NCBI GenBank assembly: GCA_009193035.1 | Contig: SWDT01000029.1 | Location: 1-64,000, forward strand | Source of the DNA: Halicephalobus mephisto | Lineage: Eukaryota; Nematoda; Chromadorea; Rhabditida; Panagrolaimidae | Direction: 5' to 3' | DNA: 64,000 nt | Shown here: positions 23,746 to 36,240 of the stretch, piece by piece | Layout: each line of letters starts with the position of its first letter | Position numbering within the stretch: the first letter of the stretch is position 1 | Made by a program: the position numbers and the translations under genes | The notes under the pieces: model-generated | The model's input: the letters and a program-made list of their open reading frames with translations, nothing else | Database searches by the model: none | Told to the model about the DNA's origin: nothing

Positions 23746-24280
23746 ATAAAATTTAAAACACACCAAATATCACGTGAAATAAAACTTTCATATATTAATT
23801 TTATTTTTTCTATATTATTTAATAATTTTTAAGCAATATTACATAAAAAATTTAAAAATATTTTTTAATTTCGAAAAAAAAATTAAAAATTTCAAAAATC
23901 ACGTTGTGCAAAATTTCCATATATTAATTTTACGTTTTGTGCATTTTTATTCATTTTCAAACATTATTATACAAAAAAATTATTTTAAAAAATTAAATTT
24001 CGAAAAAAAATGGAAATTTAAAATTTTCTAAAATACCACGTGACAGAGATCGATCATATATCAATTTTATTTTTTATATAATTTTCATTTATTTTTTAAC
24101 ATTATTATGTAAAAAAACAACGGAAATAATATTTTAAAAGAATATTCAACAAGAATAAGACTGAACTGATCATCTGAGCAACCACATGCCCGTTTTTCCC
24201 GAAACGAAGGAATAAGCACGTGCCTCTCGCTGCGGACGTCCGGCTGGACTCTGGCTGTTCATTGATCGAATCCGCTTCCT
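23740..24280. other. NDOR1-GET1 intercistronic region
   Basis: AT-rich, with three diverged copies of an approximately 130-bp unit containing ATCACGTG or CACGTGA and TATATTAATTTTA. 24170-24270 is GC-richer and holds no ORF; it lies directly 3' of the NDOR1 stop. Confidence 0.5.
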
Positions 24281-27200
24281 TCAGAACCAGGTTTCGAATT
24301 GAATCAATTTTTGAAGCTCCATTTGAGCTAACATTTCATCTGGATTGTCAGATAGCTTACTTTCTTCGATGATTGATTTCAAAGTAGACCTGATTGCTTT
24401 GGGCATTTCGCCTGAACTTCCGGCGATATAAAAATTCACTGAAAAAACAAATCCACATTAATTTTAAGGTCCCAATTTCAGCAATTCACAAATAAATCTT
24501 AAAAACTCATACGTAAATTTCAATCCTCGATATATAAATTTCAACTTTTATATATCAGTTTTAAAAATTCATATATAAACTTTGATTTTTATATATAAAT
24601 TTTGATTTTTCATATATAAATTTTAACTTTCATATATCAATTTCAAAAATTCATATATAGATTTTGATTTTTATATATAAATTTTGATTTTTCATATATA
24701 AATTTCAACTTTTATATATCAATTTCAAAAATTCATATATAGATTTTGATTTTTATATATAAATTTTGATTTTTCATATATAAATTTCAACTTTTATATA
24801 TCAATTTCAAAAATTCATATATTAATTTCAACTTTTTTATATAAAAAACCAACCTCGTTTAGACAAAATTAATTTCTTCAATAAAAACGAATTTTCTTTC
24901 ATTAAATGTTGAACATAAATTTTCCTTTCTTGATCTCTACTAAATGCTTGAAAAACAATTGTATTACCGTAATTTTCCCATTCATTTCCAAAATAATTAT
25001 CCAAATTTCTTCCTCTACATCCAAAAAACAAAATAATTGGATAAGGATCATTTTTTATTTTCGATTCTAATATTAAATTTCTGAACGGCGCTATACCAGT
25101 TCCTGTGGCTATGCAAATTTTCGTAAATCCTTCTGGAGTATCAAAATCCATTGTTCCTTCTTGAATTCTAACAGATACAGTATCTTCTTTTTTCAATCTT
25201 GCCAGATAATTACTACATAGACCCAATTTCGGTGATTTCATTTTTTTTCTTTTTAATTCGACTCTCGCCACGATTATTTCTACCGTATTACTGTTGTCCA
25301 AGTAACTAGAACAAATACTAAACGATCTAGATCTTACAGTAGGAAAAATCTCAAAGTATCTATTGATCGGAATTTTTTTCGAAGTATTTTGAAAATCCCG
25401 CAAAACTTCCGAAATCGATCTTCTGGGAATTCTGACGTAATCAATAAAGTCATCCAGGGATTCAGGATCCGACAGTTCCTTTAATCTTTCTTTTTCCATT
25501 TCGTGATCCGATAATTTAAATAATAACTTAAAAAATTGTCTTGTAGGAAGAGCATTGACGTCAAATAAAGTTTTAAAGCACTTGGATAAAGTTGTAGGAT
25601 CTGTAAAAATAAATTCCAATATAAAAAGCAAAATTATAATGTAAAAAATTAATTTAAATATAAAAATAACTTTAATTTAAAAAATAATTTCAATATAAAA
25701 ATAAAAATAAATTTTAATTTAAAAAATAAAAATAAATTCCAATATAAAAAGTAAAATTATAATGTAAAAAAATAATTTCAATATAAAAATAAAAAATAAT
25801 TTCAATTTAAAAAAATAAAAAGATAACTTTAATTTATAAAAATAAAAATAAATTTTAATTTAAAAAGTGAAAATTATTATGAAATAATCTCGATATGAAT
25901 TTTTAGAAGTTTATCTAAGATTCAAAGAAATTTTTAGAAAATTTTGATTTTTGAAAAACTTTAGAAATTAATAAAACTTTAAATTTTTATAAAATTCGAA
26001 ATTTAGGAAGATTTTCGAAATTTATAAAAAATTATAGAAAGTTTTAGAATATTTTGATTTTTGAAAAACTTTAAAAATTAATAAAACTTTAAATTTTTAT
26101 AAAATTCGAAATTTATAAAATTATAGAAAGTTTTAGAATATTTTGATTTTTGAAAAATTTTAAATTTAGAAAGATTTTCGAAATTTTAATAAAATTATAG
26201 AAATTTTTAGAAAATTTTGATTTTCGAAAAACTTTAGAAATTAATAAAACTTTAAATTTTTATAAAATTCGAAATTTATAAAGTTATAAAGTTATAGAAA
26301 TTTTTAGAAAATTTTGATTTTTGAAAAACTTTAAATTTAGAAAGATTTTCGAAATTTATAAAAAAACTCACAAGAAATCAAATTCGTCGAAGGCATAGTT
26401 AAAAATTCGTCCGATTTTTCAAGAAAAAATTTTTTTTCCAATTGGTCTTCTGATAATTCTAAAGCTTCGACGGCCACTTGAATCACTTCATCCAAATTTT
26501 CCGGCTGAATTTGAGCAATATCTCCAGGTTTGTAAGAAAACGAAGAATTTTCAAAAGTGATTAAAAAAGTATCCTAAAAATTTTATATTTTAAATTATAA
26601 AAATTATATTTTTTAAATCTTCTAAAATTTGAGGATTTTTGAAATCTATGTTTTTTTAATTTATAAAATAATATAATTTTTAAACTTTTCTGAGAAATTT
26701 AATTTAAAAAATCAAAAATTCTACAGTAATAATTTTCGAAATTTCAAAAAATTAATAAAATTAATTTTAAAATTCTACAGTAATAATTTCCGAAATTTTC
26801 TTAAAAAAATTAATTTCAAAATTCTACAGTAATAACTTTAAAATTTCAAAAAATAAATTTCGAAAAAAATAAATTTTAAAAAATTAATAAATTCTAAAAT
26901 TCTACAGTAATAATTTTAAAGTTTCTAAAAAATTTAAAAAAAAACCAATTTAAAAAAAATCAATAAATTTTAAAATCCTACAGTAATAATTTTAAAATTT
27001 CCTAAAAAAATAAATTTAAAAAAAATAATTTAAAAAAAATAATTTAAAAAAACAATTTAAAGAAAATAAATCCAAAAAAACAATTTAAAGAAAATAAATT
27101 TTAAAATTCTACAGTAATAACCTTAAAATTTCCTAAAAAATTAAAAAAAAATTAATTTAAAAAAAAACAATTTAAAAAAAATAAATTTTAAAATTCTACA

Positions 27201-27889
27201 GTAATACAACAAAAACAAACCTGAAAATGTCCATCTGCTGTAACTTTTTGATTATTTTTTACTTTCAAATTCTTATATCCTTCGATTTCTGATGATTTTT
27301 TATTATTTTTTGCTTCATTTTCAAAAAATATGCTTTCATTTTTTTCCATTTCATCTAAATACCGTATATTGTATTTTGGTGGAAGTAAAATATTTTCATC
27401 AAATTCAATCATATTTTTAAATTCGCTTTTTAAATTTTTTTCTAAATTTTTTTTAAAAATTTCAAAACCGAAATCCATTCCTTGTTCGTGTTGGTCATCG
27501 CACAGTCCGAGGTCCATCAGCGGCACTCCTCCAAGTGACAGTAATCTTCTGAATAATTTTTTTCCTGCAAAATTAAATTCCATATATGAAGAATCCCCTA
27601 AGGCTGCTATTGCAAATTTTGTTTTTTTAAATAAATTATTTTCTAAATTTTTCGACAATAAACATCTCCAACTTTTTCTTGCATTTGACGGCATTTGTCC
27701 TTGTCCTGAGGTAGAAATCACAAAAATTAGAATTTTTTCTTTTGGAAAATCTTCAAACGGAAAATCGTCGAACGAAAACAATCTCGGCTTCAGACGGCAT
27801 GCCCTCAACATCTCAACCAAGGATTCAGAAGCATCCCTGGCCGTCCCCGTCTCAGTACCGTATAGGATCACCGGGGAATCGAAAGACAT
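24281..27889 (-). CDS. NADPH-dependent diflavin oxidoreductase (NDOR1/Tah18 type)
   Basis: Four exons (27889-27221, 26573-26372, 25600-24854, 24438-24281) close to 591 residues, close to the human enzyme (597). The N-terminal flavodoxin domain has the FMN loops YGTETGTARDASE, ISTSGQGQMPSNARKSW and LGDSSYMEFNFAGKKL. The FAD/NADPH half has RSRSFSICSS (the FAD R-x-[YF]-S motif), GLCSNYLARL, TGTGIAPFR (NADPH) and GCRGRNLDNYFGNEW, and the protein ends in an aromatic Trp-Phe typical of the NADPH-stacking tail. The enzyme passes electrons from NADPH via FAD and FMN to the cytosolic Fe-S assembly factor CIAPIN1/Dre2. A TTTTTAG acceptor abuts the ATG, 443 bp downstream of the Myb gene stop. Confidence 0.92.
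24490..24840. repeat. NDOR1 intron 3: TTCATATATAAATTTTGATT repeats
   Basis: About a dozen 20-30 bp copies of TTTCATATATAAATTTTGAT and TTTATATATCAATTTCAAAA. Confidence 0.85.
25630..26370. repeat. NDOR1 intron 2 repeats
   Basis: 25640-25870 carries AATTTCAATATAAAAATAAA units. 25900-26360 carries four copies of an 85-95 bp unit with GAAAAACTTTAGAAATTAAT and ATTATAGAAAGTTTTAGAAT. Confidence 0.75.
26680..27215. repeat. NDOR1 intron 1: ATTCTACAGTAATAATTTT repeats
   Basis: About seven copies of TTTAAAATTCTACAGTAATA at 40-100 bp spacing, separated by A/T runs. Confidence 0.8.
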
Positions 27890-27895
27890 CTAAAA
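27890..27895 (-). promoter_or_regulatory. Probable trans-splice acceptor of NDOR1
   Basis: CTTTTTAG/ATG: the acceptor AG is immediately followed by the start codon. The 443-bp gap upstream is repeats without a coding exon. Confidence 0.55.
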
Positions 27896-28331
27896 AGTTA
27901 AAAATTATCCAAAAACTAAAAACTAGAAAAATTAAAAATTATCCAAAAACTAAAAATTAAAAACTAGAAAAATTAAAAATTAAAAATTATCCAAAAACTA
28001 AAAATCAAAAACTAGAAAAATTAAAAACTATCCAAAAACTAAAAATTAAAAAAATTAAAAACCATCCAAAAACTAAAAAAAATTACTTAAAAAATAAAAA
28101 TTACCTAAAAAAGTAAAAACTATCTAAAAACTAAAAATTAAAAGTTATCCAAAAAGTAAAAATTACCTAAAAATTAAAATTCAAAACTAAATATTAAAAA
28201 TCAAATTTAAAAATTATAAAAATCGTTGAAAATATTAAAAATACAAAAATGAAGAAATTCAACTTTTTAATTTTCCTTCCAAAAATCCATAATAATATTT
28301 ATAAACTCAACAAAATCAACAATAATCAACA
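27890..28331. repeat. Myb-NDOR1 intercistronic region with AAACTAAAAATTAAAA repeats
   Basis: 27895-28200 holds about ten copies of a 25-40 bp unit (ATTATCCAAAAACTAAAAAT). The remainder is AT-rich 3' untranslated-type sequence of the Myb gene. Confidence 0.75.
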
Positions 28332-31300
28332 TTAATCTGAATCAGAATCCTCACTTGAAGAATTTTTCTGAATTTTTGATTTCTTTTTTGGTGGAAATTC
28401 AACTCCTTCATTTTCGTTTTGAGACATTTTCTTTTTTCTATGAAATTGATTTTCATTCTTGCCTTCAGAAGATAAAGATTTTCTTGAATTTTTTGATTTC
28501 GAAACTTTCGGAGGTTCTTCACTATCGTCTTCAGAAGTCGACGATTTTCTAAATTTCTTCAATTCAGAAGCAGATTTATCTAAAACTCGAGATTCTGGGG
28601 TTTTTCTTTGAGATTCTTTTTCACTATCATCTTCAGAACTCGAAGATTTTCTTGAAACTCGAGATTCTGGGGTTTTTCTTTGAGATTCTTTTTCACTATC
28701 ATCTTCAGAAGTCGAAGATTTTCTTGAAACTCGAGATTCTGGGGGTTTTCTTTGAGATTCTTTTTCACTATCGTCTTCAGAACTCGAAGACTTCTTTGAA
28801 TTTCCCGATTTTGAACCATCTTCAGATTCGTTTCCAGAAGACTCATCAACACTCACTTTAGAGTTGTTTCCTAGTTCAATATTCTTCAATTTTTCAATCT
28901 GCTCCTTGTAAATCAGGACATAATTCGGATTAGGCTCATATCCCTTACTTTCTAAGTAATCATTAATCAGCTTCATTAGTTGATTCTTATTCAATGCTAG
29001 TAAATTATTAAAATTCGCTTTAATCGCAAAAAAGTATAACATTTCAATAAGTTCAATTACCGTAATTTCGTGAGGCAACATCGACAACAGGCCTACTTTC
29101 CTTAATGAATTTAGTACTCTATGACATATGAAAATCACTTTCGATCCATATGTAAGTACCGTATGAAAGTTAATTCCTGCATTTTTGATTCTTTTCGTCA
29201 ATTCTCCTATGTCTATTTCGAACAATTCCGTTATTTGTTGTTCTTTCGCCAATTTTACCGTAATTTTCAGTGATTCTTGAAGTTGCCCAAGTTTCATATT
29301 TCTCGTTTTCGGTTCACTTACACTCGGCGGAAAGGCTTCTTTTTCAATTCTCGTTACTCCAGCTTCTGAATCTCCTATTTTTTCATAAGCATTTTTGATC
29401 ATTTTTTTTATTTCTTTCCATTTTTCTTTACAAATATCCGGAAAAACTTTCATTCTATGTCCTACAGACAACCAGTTAACTCCATCTTCTTCTTTTGCCA
29501 TTTTTTCCAAATCATTTGTAGCTATCAATTGAACAGGATGAATTGACATGTAATTTTTCACTTCATCTAAAAAATAAAAATTATTTTTACGTAAAAAATA
29601 TCTAAAAAATCACTTTTACACACAAACATTGAAGAAATTTAAACCTATTTTCATATAAAATATTTTTCAAAATTCCCAATTTTTTTCATATAAAAATTCC
29701 AGAAAATTTAAAACTTCTTATATGAAAAAATTCCAAATTTCTCCTCATATAAAAATATTTTAAAATTTAAATTTTTCTTTATATAAAAATATTTCAAAAT
29801 TTAATTTCTTCCTTATATAAAAATATTTTAAAATTTAATTTTTTCTTTATATAAAAATATTTTAAAATTTAAATTTTTTTAAAAAATACTTTAAAATTTA
29901 ATTTTTTTTTAAATATTTTAAAATTTAAAACTACTTCATATATAAAAACCAAAAATTACCGTATAATTCCTTCAAAACTTCATTTGTAAATTCCTTAACC
30001 GATATCATTCTTGTTTTTTGACTACCATATTTATGATATCTACCTTCCACCAACTCAACATAACGTTTTTGAACATCAAATCTATTCCTTTTCAATTTAA
30101 AACCTATTTCTTGCCATTTATCACCTAATAACTCATGAAGTTCTAATAATTTCTTATCTTCATCTTTTGTAAATTTCTTCATTCTCAAAAACGCCGTTTT
30201 CCATTCATCATCTTTCGGATTAAACAACCTATAACATCTTCTTCTAACTTGTATCGCACATCTATCAATCAAATTCACACACATATAACCATGAAGATTT
30301 GATTCAACTATTTCTTCTCTAATTTTTCTTGTTTTTTCTCCATCCAAGTGTTTCGCCCATCCCATATAAATAGGCGCATCTTCAAAATCCAAATTATACT
30401 TTTCTGCATATCTTTTCCAATTAATTACCAATTGTCTATCTTCTGCAGGAGAAAAAAAACAAGTTTTATATACAATACCATGAGCATATAATCTTCTTAT
30501 GTGTTTTTCCTCCAACGGATATGGCTTAAGATGATGAAATGGCACACCATTTACCAAAACTCCTGTCGGCGGCATCTGAAGTTTATCTTCTTCATCATAG
30601 TCGTTTTCTGTGTCAATATTGTACACTTTATTATTCAAATCTCTCGTAATATCGGTGATTCTTTCAACTTTGCCGTCTGATTTCTTAATTGCTCTTTCCG
30701 ATTGAGAATAAAACTTATCCAAAGATTCAAAATCCAATTCATCATCTCCAATCGGGTCCGAACTCGAAGAATCAGAATCATTTTCCTCCATTTTTTTCCA
30801 GTCTCGTTGAATTCTTAATACTTGCTCTTCATCACTTAACTCCTCACCTTCTGGAATTTCATTAACAATACTACTTTCGTCAGAATCCGAAATTTCATCA
30901 TCATCGGATTTCCGTTCTTGATTAATTTCTTCGTCATCCGAATCCTCTGAACTTGAATCTTCTTTAGAAACTTTTGTTTTCTTGATTACTGTAGTTTTCT
31001 TTTGACGTTCATCCTCTGAACTTGAATCCTCTTTAGAAATTTTCGCTTTCTTGATGATTTTAGTCTTCTTCTGACGTTCATCCTCCGAACTTGAATCTTC
31101 TTTAGAAATTTTCGCTTTCTTGATTACTGTAGTCTTCTTCTGACGTTCATTTTCAATTTCATCCTCCGAACTTGAATCTTCTTGAGAAATTTCCATTTTT
31201 TTGACTATATTGGTCTTCTTCTGATGTTCATTTTCATCTTTTTTAAAACCTTTAGAATCCCCAATTACAGTATTCTTCTGATTTTCAATTTTCTTCAACA

Positions 31301-31346
31301 TCTTCATATTTTTCTTTTTCTTATTTCCAGAATTCTCCATATTCAA
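28332..31346 (-). CDS. Myb/SANT-domain nuclear protein (TTF1/Reb1/DMTF1-like)
   Basis: Two exons (31346-29960, 29566-28332) close to 873 residues. Residues about 1-230 are highly charged with four copies of a roughly 23-residue repeat (KKAKISKEDSSSEDERQKK), a likely CK2 target and nuclear localisation region. The central part holds Myb/SANT-like helices: FTKDEDKKLLELHELLGDKW followed by EIGFKLKRNRFDVQKRYVEL, a second module around GVNWLSVGHRMKVFPDICKE, and a weaker one before them (YAEKYNLDF to MGWAK). Multiple adjacent Myb repeats in an acidic protein are characteristic of the Reb1/TTF1/DMTF1 group of site-specific DNA binders. Assignment to one member is not possible by eye. The C terminus has three copies of a 24-residue repeat (SSSEDDSEKESQRKTPESRV). 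A TTTTTTAG acceptor lies about 23 bp before the ATG. Confidence 0.78.
29570..29955. repeat. Intron of the Myb gene: TTTATATAAAAATATTTTAAA repeats
   Basis: About eight copies of a 35-bp AT-rich unit fill the 393-bp intron. Confidence 0.7.
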
Positions 31347-31578
31347 ATCCTATTGAATTTTCCCTAAAAAATCCCAAATTCCAAAAAAAAAATAAAATAA
31401 AAATAAAAATATAACACAGTATAAAACTGTTTAAAATTTTCAAAACAAAAAAATTTGATAATTTCATTTTACAAAAATATTTAAAATCATGGCAAAAAAA
31501 AATAACTGTTTTAAAACACCTGAAAAAAACTAAATACTCGTGATATATGACTAATTTTACAAAATATTGTACAAAAAA

Positions 31579-32485
31579 TTACTTTAATTTTTTATTTTCT
31601 TCTGCATCAACTATTTTCTGTTTTTCTTCTGCTTCTGTTGAAATTTTTTCAAATTCTTCTAACATTATATTTCTTATTTTTTCCGTCAAATCAGGCACAT
31701 CTTCTTTTGTCAACTAAAAAATTTTTTAAATTTATATATAAATTTTAAAATCTCACTCCTTTAGTCGAAATTGGATCCAAAACTTGAACGATTATTTGAC
31801 CTCTATCTTTGAATATTTTATCCTTATTACTGTAGAAGTTCCCATAATACGATACAACAATCGGAACAATGGGGATTTGAGCCTGGATAGCAATATTAAA
31901 AGCTCCTTTTTTAAACGGCAACATTCCTTTTCCGTTGAATCTCGTACCTTCTGGAAATACCCAAATTTTAAGATTTTTTTCCAAAATAGTTTTAACTGCC
32001 GATTCCAATGCTTGATACGCCTTATCATGATTAAATCTATCCACAAATATAGCATTACATAAAAATGCTGTAAGATTAAATCCCGGAATATATGCCAAAC
32101 TTTTCTTCATCATACACGTACATCTATCTGGCCAACATTTCCCCATTGACAAAATATCCAATGCACTTTGATGATTCGACACAAGTACTGCACTTCCATC
32201 TTCTTCCAATTTTTCTTTTCCTCTCAATTCAATTTCGACATTAATCCACGATGCAAAAATATTAAAAACTGCAAAAGCATTTGTTCCACCTCTATTCTGA
32301 AAATAGGTCGTAATACACACAGGAGCTCCACAAGAACTTGAAACAAATATCGTCAAATAATACAGGGCCATTTTCATGTAATATTTCACTTTTGGAAACA
32401 AAGTATATAAAATTGGCAATTGAAGAATACACAAAATCACAATGGCAAGAATCCAGTTATCGTTTAGAGTATCTGTCCAGGTCAT
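31579..32485 (-). CDS. 1-acyl-sn-glycerol-3-phosphate acyltransferase (AGPAT)
   Basis: Two exons (32485-31757, 31713-31579) with a 43-bp intron give 287 residues, the usual size of AGPAT1/2. The N terminus has two hydrophobic segments. The catalytic acyltransferase motifs are present in order: NHQSALD (the NH-x4-D charge relay), KKSLAYIPGFN, FVDRFNHDKA and FPEGTR, then a proline-rich IPIVPIVVSYYG block. The enzyme converts lysophosphatidic acid to phosphatidic acid on the ER membrane, the second acylation step of glycerolipid synthesis. A TTTTTTAG acceptor sits 4 bp before the ATG and the gene starts 212 bp after the YIF1 stop, consistent with operon-type trans-splicing. The stop is followed by 233 bp before the Myb ATG. 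Confidence 0.93.
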
Positions 32486-32491
32486 TTTTCT
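32486..32491 (-). promoter_or_regulatory. Probable trans-splice acceptor of the AGPAT gene
   Basis: TTTTTTAG/AAAA directly before ATG at 32485, with no upstream exon in the 212-bp gap to YIF1. Confidence 0.55.
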
Positions 32492-32696
32492 AAAAAAATC
32501 TAAAAAAAATTTAATTTTCTTTAAAAAAATAGAAAAATTGCGTAAATTCAACGCTCAGACAAAGTTTATAGTCTGTATTTAATCACTTCATTCTTTGCAC
32601 TTTAAAACGAACAATCCATCCAACCCAATCAATCAATAATAAATAAAAAACTTAAATTACCTCATTATTTGACAAGAAAGGCACATTTTTCACTTT

Positions 32697-35242
32697 TTAG
32701 GGCATTTTAAGAAGAGCTTCATAATCAACTTCTCCATTCGGCATCAACGGGACCTTGTTGCTCTTCATCCCTATTTTCGACATGGCCATCTTTGCAAAAT
32801 CATAGTTATCCGACATATAAGACGTTACAGAACTCGTCAAAAGATACATAATAAGCGCTTGAGTAATCACAATAGACAAAAGAAGATATATTTTCCGTTT
32901 TCTGCCGTCATCTGCATAGGAAGACTGCATATCAATGACAAAACTTTTGAGTGAACGAGCCTGAAAAATCCAAAATTATATAAAAACTTAAAAAAAAACT
33001 CACAAGGAAAATCGTAATTGCAATAACCATGTAAACCAGAGCCCAATAGTAAATCGTCGTACCTCCGAAAAGGTACAGAATCAAACATATGACAATTCTG
33101 AAATTGTTTTTATATAAAAATGTTGAAAATTAAAAATTGATATATCATTTTTGAATTTTCTTCAAAAATAATCTGCATAAAATTTTAAAATCCTAAATTC
33201 AGCAACTCATAACTAAAATAAATTCGTTTTTTTCATAATTACTGCAAAGTATCTAGAAAATTTTAAAAATTCATTTCTGAACAATTTCGTAATAATGATC
33301 TTTCTAAAATAATGATTAGAAATTCCCAAAAATCCTTCAAAAAAATACTTTTAATCTTTATGGTTCTTCGAGATTTAAAATTCTCACGTAGAGAGAGCAA
33401 AAGTTAAAAAAGACAAATTTGGCAATTCACTAACAAAATCGATCGGTTCTTTAAAATAAAAAATTTTAAAACTACTTATATAAGAAATAATTTAAATTTT
33501 TATTATTTCATTGAAATTTTAGAATTATTATTTAAAAAAATAAATCTAAAAATTCACTAACAAAATCGATCGGTTCTTTAAAATAAAAAATTTTAAAACT
33601 ATTTATATAAGAAATAATTTAAATTTTTATTATTTCTTTGAAATTTTAGAATTATTATTATTTTAAAAAATAAATCTAAAAATTCACTAACAAAATCGAT
33701 TCGTTTTTTTCAAAATAATTACAAAAATCCCTAAAATTATCCATAAAGAAAAAATTCAAATTTTTGCTTTTTTGAATCATTGCTTAAAAACAAAAATTAA
33801 ATCTGAAAATTCACTTTTTAGAATAACTATAAAAATTCAATTTCATATTTACGTATTTTTCTACTTTTTATATTTTAACCAAAACTTACCCGACAAACTT
33901 ATACCCACTGAAGGCCAGTGTATGCCACAAGCTCAAGGACTGGGAAATATTCAGAATGTACTTCGTTATTAAAACGATCATGTTTTCCAAAAATAAATAA
34001 AACAAAGCATTCGTCGTTTGCATTCCGAGCTGTTCTGGAGTGAATCTACGCTGTACACCGAACACAAATCCAGAAACGAGGATATACGTAATAAATGCCA
34101 TTAACGGCACATATAAATCAGGCGCATTGATGTCTAACTTTGCTGGGACCGGCTTTCCATCTCCTCCGAACTGAGTTGACCATTCACGATGGGCAAATGG
34201 AAAAAGAAGGATTCCGATCTTCTTTCCGACATATGATGTATCTACAGCAAAATAATACTTCATGTTGAAGGAAGAAATATATTGAGTCAGTTTTTCCTTC
34301 TGTTGCTCCGCAAATTGTCCACCGATTTGCTTGGCCACGTTCAGCATTGGATCGGGCATGAGGTTGTTGGGATTGAATCCACCTCCTGGGGCCCCTGCGA
34401 AAGGAGCAGCATTGAACCCGGGTTGCTGTGGATAGGGCGAAGGTCCTCCGAAGCTGTCTTGATGGCCAGCATTAGGCTGATTCCAGTAATTGTATCCTTG
34501 ATCTTGAGGTGGAGCCTGCCTGAAGTTAAAGCTCTATATGATCGTAGTTTCATATATCAAAGTTCTATTATGCAAAAGTATCTCGAAGAAAATTTTCTAA
34601 AACCTTCCAGAATCACATTTTTACGGAAATTTGAATATTTTTGTGAAATTGTCAAGAATTTTCAAAATCGATTTTAAATTTCAGTTCTAGAAGTTTTTAT
34701 GAAATTTTGTGAAATTTTAGAAATTCTAATAAAATTCTGGAAAATTTCAGAATTTCATATAAAATCTTGAAAGATTTTCGAAAATCCTTGAATTCTCAGT
34801 TTTAGATTTTAGTGCTAGAAGTTTTTATAGGATTTTGGATGATTTTGGATGATTTTGTGAAATTTTAGAAAGTTCTAGAAACTCCAATAAAATCCTAAGA
34901 AAATTTATAAAAATCCTAAAAAATTTCGGAATTTTCACTTTTAAATCTTAGTTTTAAAAGTTTTCACTGTATTCCGGAAAAATCTCGAGTAATTTTATGT
35001 AGTTTTAGAAGTCTCGACGAAATGCTAAAAATTTCGAAATTTCCCATAAGATTTCGAAATACCGCAGGAAGTCCCTGAATTTCAACCTTGTAAACAAAAA
35101 TAAAGCTTTACCCTTGGTTGTAGTAGTCAAATCCGGCTGGGCTTTGATCCTGGCCTTGATTCCAGCTGTCGGTGGAGTAATTCCATTGGTTCGATTTCGA
35201 ATTTCCGCTGGTGTCGCCCCAGTTCCAGTCTGGTTCTGTCAT
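32697..35242 (-). CDS. YIF1 family ER/Golgi trafficking membrane protein
   Basis: Four exons (35242-35112, 34519-33890, 33097-33004, 32960-32697) close in phase to 372 residues. The N-terminal 130 residues are Gln/Asn/Gly/Pro-rich and cytosolic. Then comes the YIF1 signature segment (AEQQKEKLTQYISSFNMKYY, FAVDTSYVGKKIGILLFPF, then PLMAFITYILVSGFVFGVQ), followed by about five membrane spans and a short C-terminal tail. YIF1 partners YIP1 in ER-to-Golgi transport and binds Ypt/Rab GTPases. The protein is longer than human YIF1A (293) mainly through the N-terminal low-complexity part. A TTTTTAG acceptor lies 7 bp before the ATG. It is the first gene of the compact minus-strand cluster. Confidence 0.92.
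33100..33880. repeat. YIF1 intron 2 with a roughly 125-bp duplication
   Basis: AATTCACTAACAAAATCGAT begins near 33424, 33551 and 33679; the first two copies are almost identical (ATTTTAAAACTACTTATATA, AGAAATAATTTAAATTTTTA). The remainder is AT-rich. Confidence 0.8.
34555..35100. repeat. YIF1 intron 1, diverged TTTTAGAAGTTTTTATGAA repeats
   Basis: Five or six loose copies of an 80-100 bp unit around TTCTAGAAGTTTTTATGAAA and CTTGAATTCTCAGTTTTA. No exon is seen. Confidence 0.6.
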
Positions 35243-36240
35243 AATTTACCTAAAAATCAATAATTGTACATCACATATCACAACCTCGAAATTCAATCGT
35301 CCTAGGACACGTCAAGGTGGAGATTTCATATATGGAATCTTCCGAAAAGTTTATATTTCTTTATGCATACAGTACAAAACCCCTAGAATTCTTTTAAACT
35401 CTGCAATATTCTGGAAGTAGGAAGTTAAAAGTCCTCGTCAACTTTTAATATACCAAAGTGGAACTGAATTCGAAATACAAAGCTCAATTCCACGCGTAGT
35501 TGAAAGCCGCTGGCATCGAGCCAATTCGACGGGCTGCAACGCCATGCAGGTTTTCGTTTCGAGAGTATTCTCAGTAAGTCGCTTTGTTTGTCCGTCACAA
35601 GGGCGGGAGAACCAGTGAGAGAGACTTTGACGCGTTAAAACTGGTCCGTCTCCATTCGGAACCCGTTTTGACGTCTTTGCCATTTTTTCTTGTTTACATA
35701 AAAGTGTTTTTTTTAATTTTTGAAGAACCTTGTTTTTTTCTCATTTTGCCAAATTTTTTTTTATTCTTCCAGAGAAAACTTGTACTTACATCGAATAAAC
35801 TACAAAATTCAGAAAAATAAACTGGGAAAATTGAGACTGCAAAACTCGGAAGTTTTGACAAAAATACACGAATTATTTCGGATTCCACAAATACACTCGG
35901 ATTACGGTCCGAGAAAAATCACAAATCAGGCATGCACGCGAGACAACTGCCAGAGTTGTATTTGGTTTTTAAAAATAAAAGTACCGTAATATCCCAAGGA
36001 ATACTGTAGAGCATCCTTAGTTAAATAATCAGAGAATAAAATAAAAAGTGAGGTGGTGTACTTTTCTCCGAATCAGGTAGCTGACAAAAAGTGTCATTTC
36101 AGTTTGGCCAAATGTCGACAGTTCTCCGCAAATGCCAAAATCGAAAATTTCGTGTTAGGACCTATTTTTGGTTTTTTCGTTGATTGAAAATTAAGTATGA
36201 TTTTAAAAAATATATAATTTACCAGATCTCTAGGAGTACT
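35243..36240. other. Intergenic region upstream of the YIF1 cluster
   Basis: 35440-35690 is a GC-richer, low-repeat block with CG dinucleotides, a candidate promoter or 5' leader for the minus-strand cluster. 35830-36010 is a second such block. Short readings here overlap on both strands and show no domain. Confidence 0.45.
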
